Positions 63,470 through 64,000 of a stretch of DNA of 64,000 nt are shown here, piece by piece. Location of the stretch: NCBI GenBank assembly GCA_035544895.1, contig DASZZM010000035.1, positions 124,001-188,000 of the forward strand, written 5' to 3'. Made by a program: the position numbers and the translations under genes. Position 1 is the stretch's first letter. The number at the start of each line of letters is the position of its first letter. Under the pieces are notes generated by a model, which saw nothing but the letters and a program-made list of their open reading frames with translations, was not told where the DNA came from and searched no databases. This stretch comes from JASLEW01 sp035544895 (GTDB taxonomy: Bacteria; Acidobacteriota; Thermoanaerobaculia; Multivoradales; UBA5704).

Positions 63470-64000
63470 TCAATGGTACTTGGCGAGACAGTCGCTGTAG
63501 AGCCCCGGCCTGTCCTGGTAGATCGCACAGTCCGCGAGGCCGTTGTCGTATTGGCTGCGGCCGGTCTTGGCCTGGGACGGCGCGGAGGAATTGTCGCCCG
63601 TGCGCGGCTGCTTGGGCGCGACGCCGCTGAGGGCAGCCCGGAGCTGCGCCTCGTTGAGCTGGCGCGCCTGCGCCGCCGCCTCGGCGCGCAACCGGGCGAC
63701 ATCCTGGAGCCGCTTGATGGTTTCGAGGTCGACCCCTCCCGGGTCTCCCGCCGTCGAGCCGGCGGTGCGGCGGCCGGGCGCGGCGCTGGACGGCATGCCG
63801 GCGCGGACATTGGCCTGCAAGGTGGCCGGGAAGTCGACGATCTCGAAGGTCAGCGCCTGCGTCCTGCCGCTGGCCTCGTGCACGACGATGAGGTCGTCGC
63901 GGACCTTCCACGGCCCCGCGGTCTCGATTTTCTTGCCGCCGCGCAGCACCATCCAGTCGGCGCCGGCGCCGGCGCACAGGACGATGGTCATCGCCAGCCA
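63470..64000 (-). CDS. Secreted or membrane-anchored protein, 5' partial
   Basis: The frame runs off the right edge, entering as WLAMTIVLCAGAGADW, which looks like the end of a signal peptide. The mature part begins MVLRGGKKIETAGPWKVRDD and reads like a short beta-rich domain. A helical Ala/Glu-rich stretch (ETIKRLQDVARLRAEAAAQA) and a C-terminal tail with two cysteines (DCAIYQDRPGLYSDC) follow. I do not recognise a named family. It is co-oriented with the aminobenzoate operon, 179 bases upstream of it. Confidence 0.7.
   Translation of the reverse strand, partial: WLAMTIVLCAGAGADWMVLRGGKKIETAGPWKVRDDLIVVHEASGRTQALTFEIVDFPATLQANVRAGMPSSAAPGRRTAGSTAGDPGGVDLETIKRLQDVARLRAEAAAQARQLNEAQLRAALSGVAPKQPRTGDNSSAPSQAKTGRSQYDNGLADCAIYQDRPGLYSDCLAKYH

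Overview
High-GC, densely packed bacterial DNA. The best taxonomic clue is a MacB/FtsX-type permease of the ADOP class (acidobacterial duplicated orphan permease) at 29.1-31.6 kb. A secreted protein of a type I associate with Acidobacteriota (33.5-34.2 kb) and the STAND/TPR signalling proteins fit the same picture. I infer an acidobacterium, possibly Thermoanaerobaculia-like. The phylum call rests on protein style only; there is no rRNA or housekeeping marker. No intergenic gap exceeds 300 bases.

Region 1 (1-33.5 kb) is a nonribosomal-peptide locus. A giant NRPS gene enters from the left and holds the end of one module, five complete modules and a thioesterase. My hand-read A-domain codes give: aromatic (Tyr-like) - Cys-like, then epimerised to D - Pro-like - Thr (exact canonical code) - Cys, the last after a heterocyclisation-like domain with a degenerate motif. 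Immediately downstream are a circularly permuted ATP-grasp-like protein, a Tat-exported vanadium haloperoxidase-family protein and an AurF/CmlI-type diiron N-oxygenase with all seven iron ligands. A SyrD/PvdE-type cyclic-peptide exporter lies at 31.8-33.5 kb. Between tailoring genes and exporter sit a TIR-STAND-TPR protein, a small membrane protein, an SDR and the ADOP permease.

Region 2 (33.5-38.5 kb) holds a secreted protein, an M48/CAAX-type membrane protease, a DUF6895-like protein whose 5' end looks truncated, and a Phd/VapC toxin-antitoxin pair abutting that truncation.

Region 3 (38.6-53.8 kb) is purine catabolism: an amidohydrolase (guanine/8-oxoguanine deaminase type) diverges from allantoinase, allantoicase, OHCU decarboxylase, HIU hydrolase and uricase. 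A three-subunit xanthine dehydrogenase follows at 50.1-53.8 kb. The two halves are separated by a two-gene conflict-type module (SIR2-TIR protein plus nSTAND-TM-coiled-coil-TPR ATPase) and by a sulfotransferase-SCP2 fusion.

Region 4 (53.9-64 kb) has a small unknown protein, an M49 dipeptidyl-peptidase-III-like lipoprotein and a tight operon for aerobic 2-aminobenzoate (anthranilate) breakdown via its CoA thioester: aminobenzoyl-CoA monooxygenase/reductase, enoyl-CoA hydratase, acyl-CoA dehydrogenase, CoA ligase and a RidA-type deaminase. A partial secreted protein closes the window.

Short repeats recur across the window: a GC-rich hairpin with a TCCCTG-type loop, in-frame tandem repeats in the NRPS linkers, and a hairpin-rich insert inside a condensation domain.
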